From the IMG/VR virus record IMGVR_UViG_3300005915_000007, positions 1-42,115 of that record: a stretch of 42,115 nucleotides of DNA, one strand, 5' to 3'. Positions within the stretch are counted from its first letter, which is position 1. Each line of letters opens with the position of its first letter. Of the stretch, positions 1 to 7,928 are shown one piece after another. Source of the DNA: a virus. The notes below the pieces were generated by a model. It searched no databases, was not told the origin of the DNA, and saw nothing but the letters and a program-made list of their open reading frames with translations. The translations under genes and the position numbers were made by a program.

Positions 1-80
1 ACAAACAAACAGAGAGAGTACGTCAAAGTCAAAGTATCTGATAACATCAGTACGGATAAGGCACTAGCATTGAAAGCAGG
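1..80. repeat. terminal redundancy, left copy
   Basis: These 80 bases are identical to 42036-42115. They lie inside the coding region of the small terminase gene, and joining the two ends restores that gene. The simplest reading is a circular or circularly permuted genome whose assembly overlap was left untrimmed. A true short direct terminal repeat is less likely because the repeat lies wholly inside a gene. The unique genome length is then 42,035 bp. Confidence 0.95.
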
Positions 81-414
81 GTATTCCGAGACTACGAGCA
101 GAAGAGTAGTCCAAATAAACCGTTCCAAAGGCGTACAGGAACTCATAGCAGAAGCCAATGCAACTGAAGGCTTAACAGATGAAAGTGTCTTAAAGGTCAT
201 CTCAAGGGCAGTTAATCAGAAGGATTACCGCAAGGGTGCAACGGTAGCTATGAATTGGCTTAGTCTTAAGTACAAGACTAGCACCCCAACACAAGACAAC
301 CGCAAGGTTACTATCAACCCCGATGCAGAGAAGCTAGATAAACAGGCACATATATATATATCACAGAAGTACAATATGACAGTTCCAGAGCTAAGAAAAA
401 GACTAAAAGCATAG
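1..414 (+). CDS. terS: terminase small subunit-like protein, 3' part (gene crosses the genome join)
   Basis: This is the bulk of a 139-residue protein whose first codons lie at 42030-42115. It probably binds phage DNA and hands it to the large terminase for packaging. The N-terminal half has the helix-turn-helix style seen in small terminases (KQREYVKVKV, then KALALKAGYSETTSRRVVQ, like the AGYS..TA.. motif), followed by a helical oligomerisation-like region. It heads the late operon, with the large terminase 1.1 kb downstream, separated by four small genes. The linear window makes a TTG at 70 look like a start, but the true start is across the join. The family call rests on motif and position, not on a search. 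Confidence 0.7.
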   Translation, partial: TNKQREYVKVKVSDNISTDKALALKAGYSETTSRRVVQINRSKGVQELIAEANATEGLTDESVLKVISRAVNQKDYRKGATVAMNWLSLKYKTSTPTQDNRKVTINPDAEKLDKQAHIYISQKYNMTVPELRKRLKA

Positions 415-537
415 GGGTCCCACCCCCACACACATATATATAGTACCTTACAAGGCTACACCGAGACTAAATTTTTATAAGTATTTTTACGAAGTCATAC
501 AGAATATATTTTTTATTAGTAATTTTGAGAGGCGACT
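415..537 (+). other. AT-rich gap, no gene
   Basis: This 123-nt gap holds a C-rich patch (420-430), a TA-alternating stretch (435-445) and AT-rich sequence before the Shine-Dalgarno GAGAGG of the next gene. I see no convincing promoter or terminator. The text TATTAGTAATT (513-523) recurs in the gap at 1122-1134. Confidence 0.4.
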
Positions 538-951
538 ATGAAGTGTTTACAGTGTGGAGAGGAGTTTGAGGCTAAGAGAAAAACAGCAAAGTATTGTAGT
601 GACAAGTGTAGAAAGTTAGCGTTCTTGGAAGAAGGAGTTAGCGTTCCAAAGGAAAAGCCCGTTGAGACTGTTAGCGTTCTGGGAGATAGCGTTCCAGAAG
701 TTAGCGTTCTTAATAAGTGTGACGATGAGCTAAGTGTGACAAACCCGTTGAAAAGAATTACAAAGGTCCCAAAATTCTTTGAAGGTTATTACGAAAGCGA
801 AACTTACAAGAACTTAATCGAAGAGTTAGAACAGAAACCTATTAAACAATTAGAAGACGAGGGATACTTTATCCCCGCTTGGAAGTACACAGGCTATAGA
901 AAGAAACCCAGTATGAAGGGATTATTAAAGGAAGCAAGATGTACAGAATAA
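538..951 (+). CDS. zinc-ribbon protein, function unknown
   Basis: A 137-residue protein starting with a zinc ribbon of the type C-x2-CG...YCS-x2-C (residues 3-24), followed by a low-complexity stretch with four VSV[PL]-like repeats (about 33-60) and a charged, aromatic C-terminal region. The start has a GAGAGG Shine-Dalgarno 6 nt upstream. The same CxxCG...FCSxxC module recurs at 2993 and at the N-termini of two HNH nucleases (29342, 33997). Its place between the terminase subunits suggests a packaging or DNA-binding role, but nothing proves it. The repeats encode and coincide with the DNA decamers listed at 616-710. Confidence 0.6.
   Translation: MKCLQCGEEFEAKRKTAKYCSDKCRKLAFLEEGVSVPKEKPVETVSVLGDSVPEVSVLNKCDDELSVTNPLKRITKVPKFFEGYYESETYKNLIEELEQKPIKQLEDEGYFIPAWKYTGYRKKPSMKGLLKEARCTE
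616..710. repeat. five copies of WTAGCGTTCY
   Basis: Near-identical decamers, consensus TTAGCGTTCY, start at 616, 638, 671, 686 (ATAGCGTTCC) and 701. The first copy is read in a different frame from the others (LAFL against VSVP/VSVL), so protein repeats alone do not explain it. Iteron-like arrays beside small terminase genes can be packaging or protein-binding sites; that role is inference. Confidence 0.6.
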
Positions 952-1118
952 TTAAAGACAAAAAAGAACTCTCTTATCCTATGGAGATTAAATATATGTA
1001 CGACACTTTGGAAAGTGTCTATGGGATTAAACGAGAAGACGCTTCTAAGAAGTTGGGTATAGACCTACCTGAAGATTCTTACGAGTGGACAGAACGCATT
1101 CAAAAGTATCAATCTTAA
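939..1118 (+). CDS. small hypothetical protein (59 aa)
   Basis: The ATG at 939 overlaps the end of the preceding gene by 13 nt and follows AGGAAG. The protein begins MYRIIKDKKELSYP and is charged and soluble, with aromatic residues and a likely helical centre (GIKREDASKKLGIDLPED). The tight overlap, ordinary amino-acid mix and absence of another ORF here support a real gene. No family recognised. Confidence 0.6.
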   Translation: MYRIIKDKKELSYPMEIKYMYDTLESVYGIKREDASKKLGIDLPEDSYEWTERIQKYQS

Positions 1119-1148
1119 TTAGTATTAGTAATTAAATAAGGAGCTAAT

Positions 1149-1340
1149 GTGAAAAAGATAACATTAAAGATTGAAAAGACAAAGATGGGTTACTGTATCG
1201 AGTACGATAAATTTGTGAACATCATCTCGTATGGGCCAGGAGAGAACGAGAGAATAACAGAACACCACGAAATAAACGGACTTGGGAGTAGCCTACCAAA
1301 CCAACTTAAAAGGATTGTCAAAGAAGAATTGGACAAATAA
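1149..1340 (+). CDS. small hypothetical protein (63 aa)
   Basis: A GTG start is chosen because AAGGAG lies 5 nt upstream. The protein opens with an alternating strand pattern (KKITLKIEKTKMGYCIEYD) that suggests a small beta-sheet fold and ends in a basic helix. It lies one nucleotide before the next gene. No family recognised. Confidence 0.55.
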   Translation: MKKITLKIEKTKMGYCIEYDKFVNIISYGPGENERITEHHEINGLGSSLPNQLKRIVKEELDK

Positions 1341-1341
1341 T

Positions 1342-1545
1342 ATGGACATATCTCAACTAGACAAATTAGAAGAATTACATAGATTAAATCCAAACTATGA
1401 CAAAGACCAGAAAATATGTAAAACGTGTGGTAAGAAAATTCTTGAAAAAGGTGATATTGCTTTAGCAGGAGACTTTTGTGTCGGTCATACAAAAAAAGAA
1501 ATAGATGAGTATGGCGAAAGACTTAATGAATATATAAAAGAATAA
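1342..1545 (+). CDS. small zinc-binding protein sharing its N-terminus with the large terminase
   Basis: A 67-residue protein from ATG 1342. Residues 1-7 (MDISQLD) are identical to the start of the next protein, the large terminase, and the first 20 nt differ at one position only, pointing to a short duplication. The middle carries CKTCGKK and a further Cys and His (DFCVGHT), a likely zinc site. It ends two nucleotides before the terminase start. A role in packaging is plausible from position alone. Confidence 0.6.
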   Translation: MDISQLDKLEELHRLNPNYDKDQKICKTCGKKILEKGDIALAGDFCVGHTKKEIDEYGERLNEYIKE

Positions 1546-1547
1546 CT

Positions 1548-2984
1548 ATGGACATATCTCAATTAGATGCCTTGGCGGCTTACACTAACCAGACCGAAAA
1601 GCTGGGAGACTTATATCATTTCAATAACGAAGTGTTGGGTTATGACAAAATGGCGACCGAACCCCACCGTGAGATGTGTGACTCTGTACAGTATGGTGGA
1701 GACCGCCAACTGCATCTATGGCCTAGAGGACATTTCAAAAGCACCTGTATTACAATAGGTTATTCTCTCTACTTGCTAGCTCAAGACCCGAACATTAGAA
1801 TCTTTATAGGGAACTCCGTCTTACAGAACGCTAAGTCCTTTTTACGAGAAATCAAAGGTCACCTAAGAGATAATGAGAAGTTAAAAGAGATTATGGGTGA
1901 GACCGTTAATAAAGACGACAAGTGGACAGAGACAGAAATTATTCTGAAGACCCGAACCGTTAATAAGAAAGAACCGAGCATCCAGGTGGCTGGAGTGGGT
2001 CAGTCGTTGGTAAGTCAGCATTATGATGTTATGTTCTTAGACGACTTAGTAGACACCGACAACATAAACACAGCCGAGCTAATCCAAAAGACTATTGATT
2101 GGTATAAGATGGCACTCTCCCTCTTAGAGCCTGACGGGAAGTTGGTTGCTATAGGGACCCGTTACCACTATGGAGACCTATACGGTTACTTAATCGACAA
2201 AGACATAGACCGCAAGAAGAACAAGTTTAATCCAGAAATTCATAGTTGTTATAAGAAAGACAAGAACGGAAAGAAACTTTCTATATTCCCCTCTAGGTTT
2301 ACTTTAGAGAAGCTCCGAGAACTCAAAGAAGACCAGGGTTCCTACATTTTCAGTTGCCAATACCTTAACGAACCCGTAGACGCAGAGAACGCCAAATTCA
2401 AGAAGACAGACTTTAGATACTACACAGACGAAACGCTAGGGGATAAGGAGTTATATACGATTTACATGATAGACAGAGCCTACTCACTAGCCAAGACCGC
2501 TGACTATACCGCCCACGTTATTGTCTCGATTGACAAGAACAACAACTGGTATGTGAGACACGCTATTAGAACCAAGGAGTCAGAGAAAGACCTAATTAAA
2601 AGGATATTTGATAATCGTAGGACGTTTGACATAGACAGAACAGGAATCGAACAGAAAGCCTTTAATGACACCATAGCACCGGTTTTAAGGGAAGAGATGG
2701 ACAGACGTGGTGAATACTTCCAAGTAGAAGAACTTAAAGGACGAGCCTCAAAGATTTCCCGAATAGAAGCGTTAGTTCCTAGATTCGAGAGCCACAAGGT
2801 TCACTTCAAAAAGGGAATGGATGACCTAGAAGACGAATTGTTGAGATTCCCTTCAGCACAGCACGATGACACCAGCGATGCCTTGGCGTATGGTAACGAT
2901 TTAGCAAGACGACCAGTTGATAACTCTAAGAAGAAAACCCCCCAGTATCATAAGAAGACAGGGAGAGTTATTGGTTATAGATAA
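1548..2984 (+). CDS. terL: terminase large subunit
   Basis: The 478-residue packaging motor: an ATPase that drives DNA into the procapsid and a nuclease that cuts the concatemer. The Walker A-like loop is WPRGHFKST (about residues 59-67), the Walker B is VMFLDD (about 163-168), and the C-terminal RNase H-like nuclease shows an acidic strand YMIDRAYS (about 307), a central RTGIEQKAF and the closing HDDTSDAL (about 444). The length is normal for the family. It shares its first seven residues with the preceding small protein. The portal gene follows after one small zinc-ribbon gene, the usual order. Confidence 0.93.
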   Translation: MDISQLDALAAYTNQTEKLGDLYHFNNEVLGYDKMATEPHREMCDSVQYGGDRQLHLWPRGHFKSTCITIGYSLYLLAQDPNIRIFIGNSVLQNAKSFLREIKGHLRDNEKLKEIMGETVNKDDKWTETEIILKTRTVNKKEPSIQVAGVGQSLVSQHYDVMFLDDLVDTDNINTAELIQKTIDWYKMALSLLEPDGKLVAIGTRYHYGDLYGYLIDKDIDRKKNKFNPEIHSCYKKDKNGKKLSIFPSRFTLEKLRELKEDQGSYIFSCQYLNEPVDAENAKFKKTDFRYYTDETLGDKELYTIYMIDRAYSLAKTADYTAHVIVSIDKNNNWYVRHAIRTKESEKDLIKRIFDNRRTFDIDRTGIEQKAFNDTIAPVLREEMDRRGEYFQVEELKGRASKISRIEALVPRFESHKVHFKKGMDDLEDELLRFPSAQHDDTSDALAYGNDLARRPVDNSKKKTPQYHKKTGRVIGYR

Positions 2985-2992
2985 GGAGTGGG

Positions 2993-3196
2993 ATGACCAA
3001 AAAAATCAAAAACAAATGTCTTAACTGTGGGGCGGACACAGAAAACAATGCCTTTTGCTCAAGGGAGTGTGTTAATGACTACTCTTTCAGAAACCGTGGA
3101 GGTTACACTTCCCAAGAAAGAAAACAGTATATGATTTTTTACCAAATCAGAGTCGAACAGATGAACAGTAATGAATATTATTTAGGTAAATGGTAA
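2993..3196 (+). CDS. small zinc-ribbon protein
   Basis: A 67-residue protein starting 8 nt after the large terminase, behind AAGGAG. Cysteines in the pattern CLNCG...FCSREC form one zinc ribbon. The rest is polar and aromatic. The module matches the N-terminal ribbon of the HNH nucleases at 29342 and 33997, but no nuclease domain follows here. It could be an accessory factor of packaging or a degraded remnant of a homing nuclease. Confidence 0.6.
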   Translation: MTKKIKNKCLNCGADTENNAFCSRECVNDYSFRNRGGYTSQERKQYMIFYQIRVEQMNSNEYYLGKW

Positions 3197-3229
3197 ATCA
3201 TCTATTGACAAGGTGGTAAAAAATGGTTA

Positions 3230-5101
3230 ATGAGTTACTTAATGGCAAAAGAAACAACCACAACCAAAGAAAAGAGCAAGGAGAAAGACAAAGAGACCAA
3301 CGAAAAGATGTTGACTCTTTGGCAAGAGCGTTACTCGAAAGCATTGTCCAGCCAAGACTCCTGGTTTAAGAAGGTGTCGGCTTGGTACGACCTCCTGTAC
3401 GCTTATTTGGATGACGGAGACATGGAATGGCACTCCAGAGTGTTTGAACCTTTGATGACTTCCAAGGTTTGGAACTTAATATCTAAGATAGTCGCTGGTG
3501 ACCCAGGTTGGTTAGCCAATCCCGTAGGAGAAAAGAACGAAGAAGTCGCACTAAAGGCTATCGCCGCAGAAGAAACTCTAAAATACTACTCAAACAACTC
3601 CAATTTAGACCTATCACTTAAAGAGATGTTCACAATAACTACCCTAGACGCTGCTACAGCGGGTATAGGGTATGTAAAAGTGCCTTGGACTACTAAAAAC
3701 AAGGCATACCACGAGAAAAATGTTGATGAGTACGGAAACATAGACACAGAAGAGACTAGAATCACCAAAACAGTCATAGGTTACCCAGATGCGACTAATT
3801 TGTCGGTGTTTGACGTGTTATTTGCTCCATCCACAGGAAATGCTCTTCAAAAGGCTCCATACATCATCTGTAAGGGCTATCAGCCGATGTCAGACCTAAA
3901 ACAGAAGAACGAAGACACCCCTGGTTACTACAAGAACCTTTCAAATTTATCGTCAAAACCAGGCTCGGATACCACACAATATTCCCTATCTAGGAACAGA
4001 CTATCAGACCAAGACAGCGAACACGATGACCCAACCATAGATTCAGTAGAGATGTGGGAGTGTTATGAGCGAATAGGCGACAAAATCTACATCACGGTCA
4101 TAGGAAACAGAAAAACCATCCTTAAACCTAAGAGATTACTAGACTACTGGCACGGAAAGTATCCAATCATAGCTTTCAGACTAAAACCTAAGAGTAAGTC
4201 TTTAGTCGGAGAGTCATTATTCGAGACCAACGAGAGACTTCTTTGGGGAATCAACGATTTAACAAACCATTTCCTAGACGCTTGGAACCTAGCCAACAAC
4301 CCGATGATACTTCAAGAGGAAACTACTGTCGTAGATTCATATGAGGTAGCCCCAGGAAACCAAATCACTTATAAGGGAACACAGGAACCAAAACCTTTCA
4401 TGCTTCCACAACCACCTGTGCGTTCATACAGTGGAATCAGAGATACCCTAGCCGCTGACATAGACCAGAATACAATTTCCTCATATCAGACAGGTGCTCC
4501 GCTAGACTCATCGGACAAGACAGCAGGAACTAAGGGTGGAATACAAGCCATTCAGGCTGCTGGTGACGACATGATTGAGCTTTACAGAAGTTTCTTCCGA
4601 GAGGGTGTTAAAGAGCTTGGAACAATGTGGTTACAATTAGTACAACAGTATCAAGACCGTTCAATATGGGTTCAGATTACAGGAGAGAATGGCGTAGACA
4701 ACGCAGAAATTTCCCCAGAGATGGTACAGGGAGAGTTCGATGTTCAAATAGAAGAGAACTCAATGCGACCACAGAACGAGGAGTTGGAAATTACTAAGAC
4801 CTCCGCCTTTACAGACAAGATGCTACAAATCGAACAGATGTCCCTACAGACAGCCACACCGATATTCTTAAACCACGAACAGCTCGTTAAAGACACAGCA
4901 CAGGGATTCAACAAGAAGAACACAAGCAAATACCTACAAGAACCACCACAACAGATGATGGGGCAAGGTGAAGAACCCGGTCTGGAACAAGGTTTAGAAC
5001 AGGAACCACAGCTACCGCCTCCACTACCAGAACAAGAGCCTCAAATGCCGCCACCACTTCCAGAGCAAGAACCACAAATGCCACCACCATTACCTGAATA
5101 G
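3230..5101 (+). CDS. portal protein, P22-like type
   Basis: A 623-residue protein forming the ring at the head vertex through which DNA enters and leaves. The long N-terminal region (WQERYSKALSSQDSWFKK, then FEPLMTSKVWNLISKIVAG) and the central stem/crown layout resemble the portals of P22-like podoviruses. The C-terminus ends in glutamine-rich sequence and three 11-residue proline-rich repeats (consensus PEQEPQMPPPL). The start could be 3230 or the in-frame ATG at 3242; the upstream AAGGTGG is not well spaced for either. It lies between terminase and scaffold as expected. Confidence 0.85.
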   Translation: MSYLMAKETTTTKEKSKEKDKETNEKMLTLWQERYSKALSSQDSWFKKVSAWYDLLYAYLDDGDMEWHSRVFEPLMTSKVWNLISKIVAGDPGWLANPVGEKNEEVALKAIAAEETLKYYSNNSNLDLSLKEMFTITTLDAATAGIGYVKVPWTTKNKAYHEKNVDEYGNIDTEETRITKTVIGYPDATNLSVFDVLFAPSTGNALQKAPYIICKGYQPMSDLKQKNEDTPGYYKNLSNLSSKPGSDTTQYSLSRNRLSDQDSEHDDPTIDSVEMWECYERIGDKIYITVIGNRKTILKPKRLLDYWHGKYPIIAFRLKPKSKSLVGESLFETNERLLWGINDLTNHFLDAWNLANNPMILQEETTVVDSYEVAPGNQITYKGTQEPKPFMLPQPPVRSYSGIRDTLAADIDQNTISSYQTGAPLDSSDKTAGTKGGIQAIQAAGDDMIELYRSFFREGVKELGTMWLQLVQQYQDRSIWVQITGENGVDNAEISPEMVQGEFDVQIEENSMRPQNEELEITKTSAFTDKMLQIEQMSLQTATPIFLNHEQLVKDTAQGFNKKNTSKYLQEPPQQMMGQGEEPGLEQGLEQEPQLPPPLPEQEPQMPPPLPEQEPQMPPPLPE

Positions 5102-5124
5102 AATAAATCAACTAAGGAGGATTT

Positions 5125-5442
5125 ATGAAAGAGCCAGAACAAAAGAAAAAAGCCGAGAAGGCCATAGACAGAGCAGAAAAGGTCAACTATATGCAGGGGA
5201 CTGAGGGTTGGGGTATTATAGCCAAGGCCATAGAGGATGAGATTGGGTGGGCTTTTGATAAGTCAGTAGCACCGGGGTTCAGAGAGGAAGTAAAAGAGAA
5301 GGCAGAAGTTTACTTTGAGCACTACGGATATGTGAACGGCTTGAAACAAGTTGAGGCAATCGTAAAAAAGGTTATGAGAACAGCCGAAGTGGCAAGAAAG
5401 GACATTGACAAATGGGAATTAAGGAAGAGCCAACGTTCCTAG
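5125..5442 (+). CDS. hypothetical head-region protein (105 aa)
   Basis: The start follows an ideal AAGGAGG. The protein is mostly helical and very charged (EQKKKAEKAIDRAEK; later EEVKEKAEVYFEHYGY and KKVMRTAEVARKDI). It sits between portal and scaffold and overlaps the next gene by 31 nt. No family recognised; a head-assembly or decoration role would fit the position only. Confidence 0.65.
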   Translation: MKEPEQKKKAEKAIDRAEKVNYMQGTEGWGIIAKAIEDEIGWAFDKSVAPGFREEVKEKAEVYFEHYGYVNGLKQVEAIVKKVMRTAEVARKDIDKWELRKSQRS

Positions 5443-5654
5443 AGGGAGAACACGGTAGATACAAAAATCCCATATTTGGAAGTGTTTCGCTCGTTAAAAA
5501 CAAGGACATGAAAACTGTTCACGACTTTAACCACGAGCATTATTGGGAGATTGAACAAGAGTACCCAGAGTTCACCAATGTTAAGTGCAAGTGTGGTAAG
5601 GGCAAGATGCTCGCCAAAGGCATGACAGTTAAAGATGGCAAAATTGTAGTTTGA
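5412..5654 (+). CDS. small zinc-binding protein (80 aa)
   Basis: Overlaps the end of the previous gene; AAAGGA lies about 9 nt before the ATG. The C-terminal half has CKCGKGKML together with an upstream His-rich segment (HDFNHEHYWEIE), which could bind zinc. An internal ATG at 5508 is an alternative start. Function unknown. Confidence 0.55.
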   Translation: MGIKEEPTFLEGEHGRYKNPIFGSVSLVKNKDMKTVHDFNHEHYWEIEQEYPEFTNVKCKCGKGKMLAKGMTVKDGKIVV

Positions 5655-5657
5655 GAT

Positions 5658-5686
5658 GTCGAAGGGAAGGTCGCCTCCTTTCGACT
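5658..5686 (+). promoter_or_regulatory. hairpin between head genes
   Basis: GTCGAA and TTCGAC can pair around an interior that includes GCCTCCTTT, a sequence complementary to Shine-Dalgarno motifs such as the AGGAGG of the next gene. It lacks a U-run, so it is not a standard terminator. A role in processing or translation control is inference. Confidence 0.4.
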
Positions 5687-5751
5687 TCTTAGGCTAATAA
5701 TTAACGACCCCTTGACCGAGGGTGGCTAATATATCGGTGGCTAGGAGGAAT

Positions 5752-6465
5752 ATGCCTGAAGAAAATGCTGCAAAAGTGGAGCAAGCTCCAGCGGTAGAAG
5801 AAACTACCGAGACGGAATCAGCACCCGTTGAAGAAAACACTTCCGAGGAAGTTCAACCGTCAGAGAAGACGAATGAGGTAGAAAACACTGAGCCAGTCGA
5901 GAAGATGGTACCCCTGTCTGCTTTACAAAAGGAAAGAGGTAGGCGTAAAGAAGCGGAGCAATACTCTCGCCAATTTACACAGGAAGAAGTTCAGCCAGCG
6001 GTTGAGCCTCAACTCCCGCCTGAGTTACCAGAACAGGAGAATGTGCAACGTTCAGAGCCAAGTAATCCGAATTACATGACTCGTGACGAGTATGATTTTA
6101 AGGAAAGCGAACGCCAAAGATGGTCAGAAGTAGAAACTGAGTTCCCTCAACTGAAGGACAACCCAGAGTTACGGAAACTTGCTGAGTCAACAAGGGAAAC
6201 CTCTCTTATTAAAGAGGGCAAGTACATGACTCCTAGTGAGTCTGCCAAAGCAATTGTAGACCTTTTTGGAAAAGCTAAATTCGATGGTCAGAAAGCTGCA
6301 CAGGAATCTGTTGAAATACAAAAACGTGGACAGTTAGAAGGAAGCGGTTCTAAAGTGGACAACAAGTCACAGAACGAAAAGGAGTTGATGGACACTATTA
6401 AAAAGACCACCGACCCCAACGTTCAGAACAACGCACTTCACAATTTATTAAAAGAAGAAGACTAA
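5752..6465 (+). CDS. head scaffolding protein
   Basis: The start at 5752 is chosen because TAGGAGG lies directly upstream; an upstream GTG (5722) has no ribosome site. The 237-residue product is extremely acidic and glutamate-rich over its first 60 residues, then charged and helical, with a conserved-looking ESTRETSLIKEGKYMTPSE segment and an end rich in Lys and Asn. Composition, size and the position directly before the capsid gene are typical of scaffolding proteins, which guide procapsid assembly and then leave. Confidence 0.75.
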   Translation: MPEENAAKVEQAPAVEETTETESAPVEENTSEEVQPSEKTNEVENTEPVEKMVPLSALQKERGRRKEAEQYSRQFTQEEVQPAVEPQLPPELPEQENVQRSEPSNPNYMTRDEYDFKESERQRWSEVETEFPQLKDNPELRKLAESTRETSLIKEGKYMTPSESAKAIVDLFGKAKFDGQKAAQESVEIQKRGQLEGSGSKVDNKSQNEKELMDTIKKTTDPNVQNNALHNLLKEED

Positions 6466-6477
6466 GAAGGCGGCCTA

Positions 6478-6507
6478 GTCCTTGGCGATTTCTGTATAAC
6501 GAAGGAC
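6478..6507 (+). promoter_or_regulatory. stem that covers the capsid Shine-Dalgarno
   Basis: GTCCTT (6478-6483) is complementary to AAGGAC (6502-6507), and the latter contains the Shine-Dalgarno of the major capsid gene. If it forms, ribosome entry would be limited until the stem opens. It is only 6 bp, so chance cannot be excluded. Confidence 0.35.
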
Positions 6508-6511
6508 AAAA

Positions 6512-7441
6512 ATGGCCAACTATTCACCGATTAACACTTGGGATGATAGACAAGCCGTTGGTTCCATCAAAGAAGATATTTGGGGAATTATCACCAACAT
6601 CGATGTTCAAGAGACACAACTCGTTTCGGGCTTAGGTACTGTTGCAGTACATAGCGTACGACACGAATGGCCTGTTTCAACATTGGCTTCTGGTGCAACA
6701 ATTTACAAAAATGCTGAAGGATTTACTCCCTCTTACGCTGATGTTACTGACGTTACACGAATAGCTAACTACTGCCAGAATATTTCTGCTGAAGTGAAGG
6801 TTACAGACACTCAGAGAATAGTTGACACAGTAGGTTACGCTGACAGACTAGCAGAAGAGAAATCCAAAGCATTGAAGGTTATTAAGAACAGAATGGAAGC
6901 ATCGTTAATGGCTGGTGCTATCGCTACTGGTTCATCAACTGTTGCTAGAGGAATGGCTGGATTGAAAGATACTACTACTTGGAATGTTACGAACCACGCA
7001 GTTCTAACAACTTCTCCATCTGGTGTATCTCTTTCAGAGACAACTCTTAATGACTATCTTGCTAACGTATGGGATTCAACTGGCGCAAAGCTCAACGAGG
7101 CTTATATGGGTTCTGCTCTAAAACGAAGAATAACTGGCTTCACTGCTGGTTCCACTCTAAACTTGGACAGAGCTGATAAGAGACTTGTGAACGCTACTGA
7201 CGTATACGAATCAGACTTCGGAGTATTGAAACTTTTCTTGCACCAATACGCTAACCAGGGAGCAACTGATAACGACCTTGTTATGATTAACTCTGACAAC
7301 GTTAAAATCGGTTTCCTTGCAAAGCCTATGTATAAGACAACTGCAAGAGTTGGTTCTTACACTGCTGGATGGTACGAAACTGAAGCTCTTTGCCAAGTAA
7401 ACGACCCACGAGCTATGCATATCTCTAAGAGACACAAATAG
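6512..7441 (+). CDS. major capsid protein, SU10/DUF5309-like
   Basis: The 309-residue shell protein. It follows the scaffold and starts with polar sequence then VQETQLVSGLGTV and HEWPVSTLAS, with a long alpha-spine-like segment (YADRLAEEKSKALKVIKNRMEASLM) and a C-terminal strand-rich region ending KPMYKTTARVGSYTAGWY. This order matches the HK97-fold DUF5309/SU10-like capsid proteins. The codon usage is richer in GCT/ACT/GTT than its neighbours, as expected for a highly expressed gene. Confidence 0.85.
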   Translation: MANYSPINTWDDRQAVGSIKEDIWGIITNIDVQETQLVSGLGTVAVHSVRHEWPVSTLASGATIYKNAEGFTPSYADVTDVTRIANYCQNISAEVKVTDTQRIVDTVGYADRLAEEKSKALKVIKNRMEASLMAGAIATGSSTVARGMAGLKDTTTWNVTNHAVLTTSPSGVSLSETTLNDYLANVWDSTGAKLNEAYMGSALKRRITGFTAGSTLNLDRADKRLVNATDVYESDFGVLKLFLHQYANQGATDNDLVMINSDNVKIGFLAKPMYKTTARVGSYTAGWYETEALCQVNDPRAMHISKRHK

Positions 7442-7529
7442 AGCATTAAATAGCAACTCACAACTTAATAGTACGGTAAGGGATGGGCACCAAGAGTGGC
7501 TGTCCCCACCATACAATTAAGGAGGAACC
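7442..7529 (+). other. structured gap after the capsid gene
   Basis: An 88-nt gap. GGGATGGGCACC and GGCTGTCCCC (7480-7508) can form an imperfect hairpin before the AAGGAGG of the next gene. No U-run follows, so it may protect or process the capsid message rather than end it; this is inference. Confidence 0.35.
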
Positions 7530-7910
7530 GTGAAAAAACCAATACTTGAAGGAAGTCCAGATGAGACGCTGGCTTTTGGTACTAAAATAGATGGGTTCTT
7601 AGAACAGGACGTACAGTACTTGAAAGAGAAGTCCAAGGACGATAAAGAACTAATACACAATGTTATCAATCTTTGGCTGTGGAAGAAGGAAGACCACATT
7701 GAAGACTTGATGGCTGTTTTGCAATCTAATGAGAAACGAAGGATTGTCTCTAATAAGAGTGGGATGAACAAAACTAAAACTATGGGAGCTGGGGTGTCTA
7801 TACCAACGACTCTTTTGATTGCCTTAGAGAAATGTATTCCAAATATAGTTGATGATAAAAAACAATTAAACAAATTTAAAAAGTGGTTTCCGCAATTTAA
7901 AACTTATTAA
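7530..7910 (+). CDS. hypothetical protein (126 aa)
   Basis: A GTG start follows an ideal AAGGAGG. The protein is soluble and mainly helical, with LIHNVINLWLWKKEDHIEDLM and an aromatic basic end (FKKWFPQF). It lies between the capsid gene and the glycan cassette. No family recognised; it could belong to head completion or to the cassette. Confidence 0.6.
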   Translation: MKKPILEGSPDETLAFGTKIDGFLEQDVQYLKEKSKDDKELIHNVINLWLWKKEDHIEDLMAVLQSNEKRRIVSNKSGMNKTKTMGAGVSIPTTLLIALEKCIPNIVDDKKQLNKFKKWFPQFKTY

Positions 7911-7928
7911 AACCTATTAGGAGGAAAG

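Noticed and set aside
1190-1492. Leftward hydrophobic ORF opposite the small terminase-region genes
   Set aside because: Complement of A/G-rich coding sequence often gives false hydrophobic ORFs; it lies opposite two better-supported genes.
3204-3233. Promoter TTGACA-N17-TAATGA before the portal gene
   Set aside because: The -10 box would overlap the portal start codon, so the transcript would begin inside the gene.
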